A DNA stretch of 15,977 nucleotides from Oscillospiraceae bacterium (GTDB lineage Bacteria > Bacillota > Clostridia > Oscillospirales > Oscillospiraceae), in NCBI GenBank assembly GCA_902802215.1, contig CADCLH010000074.1:1-15977 (forward strand), in the 5' to 3' direction. The translations under genes were made by a program, and so were the position numbers. Of this stretch, positions 13,994 through 15,977 are shown in pieces. Under the pieces are notes generated by a model. That model ran no database searches. It had not been told where the DNA came from and saw only the letters and a list, made by a program, of their open reading frames with translations. Position 1 is the first letter of the stretch. The number at the start of each line of letters is the position of its first letter.

Positions 13994-15977
13994 GCTTCGC
14001 GGAGACCTGTGAAAAGAACGCCCAGCTCAGCTTCTCCACGCACGCCTTCGACACCACCGAGGCCGCCCTGCGGGCTCTGGCCGACGGGGAGATCGACTGC
14101 GTGTTCCCCCTGAGCCTCAGCGCCTACGACGGCGAGCAGCGGGGCGTCATCATCACGGACCCGCTCGTCAGCACGGAGATGTTCGCGGCGGTCCGCACCG
14201 CCGATCACCTGGGCGTCTCGCCGGAGCGGGAGATGACTGTCGCCGTCATCAAGGGCAACCCCAACTACGAGACCTTCCTGATGGACTGCTTCCCCAACTG
14301 GAAGAGCGCGTACTATGAGGACGGCTCGGCGGCCATGCAGGCGGTCGCCTCCGGGGAGGCCGACTGCGCGCTCATCAGCAACTACCGCCTTGACCGCATG
14401 AGCAAGCTCATCAACAAGTACCGGCTCTCTCCCCTCGCCACCGGTCAGGTCATGGACATGTCCTTCGCCGTGCGGCGCGCGGACGACTGCCTGTACTCGA
14501 TCCTCAACAAGATCTGCCGCCTGATGCCGGATTCCGCGATCAATACCTCGCTGACCGGCTACTCCTTCACCCGGGAACGGGTCACCTTCACGGAGTTTCT
14601 GCGGGACAACCTGGCCTACGCGGTCGCCGGCATCGCCGTCACCCTCTCGATCATCCTCCTGCTGCTGCTCTGGAGCGTGCGGGCCGAGACGAAGGCCAGC
14701 GAGGGCCGCCAGCTCATTTCCGAGGCGGAGCGCGACAATCTGACCCGGCTCTACAGCCGGAGCTTCTTCCTCGCCTACGCCAACCGGCTCTACCGGGAGG
14801 ACCCCTCCCGGCCCAGGGACGCGATCATTTTGAACATCGACCGCTTCCACACGCTCAACACCCTGAACGGGCGCGCCTTCGGCGACGAGGTCCTCCGCGC
14901 GCTGGGCACGGAGATCGCCGCCTTCCTCACGGAGACGGACGGCATCGCCGGGCGGATCGAGGGCGACCACTTCGATATCTACTGCGCGCATCTGGAGGAT
15001 TATCAGGCGCTGCTCGACCGCTTCCAGGTGCGGATGAACGCGGTGTCCCGCAATACGGACGTCCGGCTGCGCATGGGCGTCATGCCCTGGCAGGAGGGGC
15101 TCACGCCCGAGCAGCTCTTCGACCGGGCCTGGGCGGCGTGCAGCATGGTCCGGCGCGACTTCAAGACCCATCTCATGGTCTACGACGAGGAGCTGCGCCG
15201 CCGCGACGAGTTCAGCCAGCGCCTGCGCAGCGAGCTCGGCCGCGCGCTCGAGGCGCACGAGTTCGAGGTATATTACCAGCCCAAGTATGCAATCCAGTCC
15301 GAGCCGCCGCAGCTGTCGAGCGCCGAGGCTCTGGTCCGCTGGCAGCACCCGGAGCTGGGCACGATCTCGCCCGAGGATTTCATCCCCCTGTTCGAGCGCA
15401 GCGGCCAGATCAGCGCCGTGGACCACTACGTCTGGGAGGAGGCCGCCCGGCAGATCGCCTCGTGGCGGGACCGTTACGGCGTGACGCTGCCGGTGTCCGT
15501 CAACCTCTCCCGGGTGGACGTGTTCGACGCCGACCTGTTCGACGTGCTGGACGGGATCGTGGAGCGGTACGGGCTGAAGCGCTCGGATCTCAAGCTGGAG
15601 GTCACCGAGTCCGCCTATACCGAGAACGCCGACCATCTGATCCGGGTCATCGGGCAGCTGCGCGAAAAGGGCTACGAGATCGAGATGGACGACTTCGGCT
15701 CGGGCTACTCGTCGCTGAACATGCTCTCGTCCATGCCCATCGACGTGCTGAAAATGGACATCGGCTTTATCCGGAACATCGAGCGCGACGAGCGCGATTT
15801 CCACCTTGTCGAGCTGATCCTCGACATCGCCCGCTACCTCAAGGTGCCCGTCATCGCCGAGGGCGTGGAGACGGAAAATCAGCTGAGGCTGCTGCGCGAC
15901 GCGGGCTGCGATCTGGTGCAGGGCTACTACTTCTCGCGGCCGCTGCCCGCCGCGGAGTTCGAGCGGAAGATCCTCCG
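13972..15977 (+). pseudogene. Sensor GGDEF-EAL protein, C-terminal part (frame-broken, 3' end cut by window)
   Basis: A continuation, in a different frame, of the gene that starts at 13151; there is no start codon of its own and no stop before the edge. It has most of a second solute-binding domain (13972 to about 14570; DGEIDCVFPL, SGEADCALISNYRL), a membrane helix (14611-14679), then a GGDEF domain (DNLTRLYSR at 14731) whose signature reads R-I-EGDHF (14959-14973), so it is probably not a cyclase. The EAL domain looks complete up to the edge: AEALVRW (EAL at 15325-15333), VNLSR, LEVTES, DDFGSGYSSL, LKMD, AEGVET and QGYYFSRPL. It should therefore cleave cyclic di-GMP in response to an external ligand. 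The second binding domain lacks its first 40-50 residues relative to the usual tandem arrangement, in line with a deletion at the frame break. Confidence 0.8.

Noticed and set aside
13828..15804. 658-codon open frame on the minus strand
   Set aside because: It is an antisense shadow of the GGDEF-EAL gene: His/Val/Asp/Arg-rich, low in Lys, with no recognisable motif. Long antisense frames are expected in GC-rich coding DNA.
1..15977. CRISPR arrays, tRNA/rRNA genes, insertion sequences, attachment sites, replication origin
   Set aside because: No regularly spaced direct repeats, cloverleaf, transposase or DnaA-box cluster was seen on either strand.

Overview
The window looks like chromosomal DNA from a high-GC, anaerobic, low-motility Firmicute of the gut type (class Clostridia, probably Oscillospiraceae/Ruminococcaceae-like). 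The basis is GC-rich codon use throughout, clostridial-type GlyRS, an NADP-type glutamate dehydrogenase, a type III pantothenate kinase, a DUF378 protein, Gram-positive AGGAG ribosome sites, and sigma-A-like promoters with AT-rich -10 boxes standing out from a GC-rich background. The assignment is by family resemblance only. No rRNA, tRNA, CRISPR array, insertion sequence or phage structural gene was seen.

Layout. (1) 1-3673, minus strand: a tightly packed operon read right to left: membrane-anchored polysaccharide deacetylase, type III pantothenate kinase, Lar-like zinc-ribbon protein, acylphosphatase, PfkB-type sugar kinase (cut by the window edge). It has a promoter near 3713-3741. (2) 3674-3906: divergent promoter region with several inverted repeats. 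(3) 3907-7132, plus strand: glycyl-tRNA synthetase, then NAD+ synthetase, closed by a terminator; gdhA follows with its own promoter and terminator. (4) 8659-8871, minus: a small two-helix DUF378 protein that shares gdhA's bidirectional terminator. (5) 8872-9392: about 520 bases with no convincing protein gene but a promoter, two intrinsic terminators, a perfect 20-bp palindrome and another long stem; I propose at least one small RNA here. (6) 9393-11596, plus: an iron-sulfur flavoprotein-like double flavodoxin translationally coupled to a TraX-family membrane protein. (7) 11717-12940: a stand-alone GltD/NfnB-like FAD oxidoreductase. (8) 13151 to the right edge: a periplasmic-binding-domain, transmembrane, GGDEF-EAL signalling protein, truncated by the window.

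Three places look as if DNA is missing: inside glyS (reading frame lost, about 31 bases short), at the glyS/nadE junction (nadE has no usable start codon and lacks its first beta strand), and inside the GGDEF-EAL gene (frame lost, start of the second sensor domain gone). Because GlyRS and NAD synthetase are normally essential, assembly or sequencing errors are the simplest explanation, but true decay cannot be excluded from the sequence alone.

The most interesting biology is (a) a NAD+ synthetase whose glutaminase domain has lost its catalytic Cys and Lys while its synthetase domain is intact, sitting next to glutamate dehydrogenase, an ammonia-handling enzyme; (b) the structured RNA-like intergenic locus at 8997-9294; (c) a pantothenate kinase with an altered DxGTATT motif; and (d) the coupled iron-sulfur flavoprotein/TraX pair.
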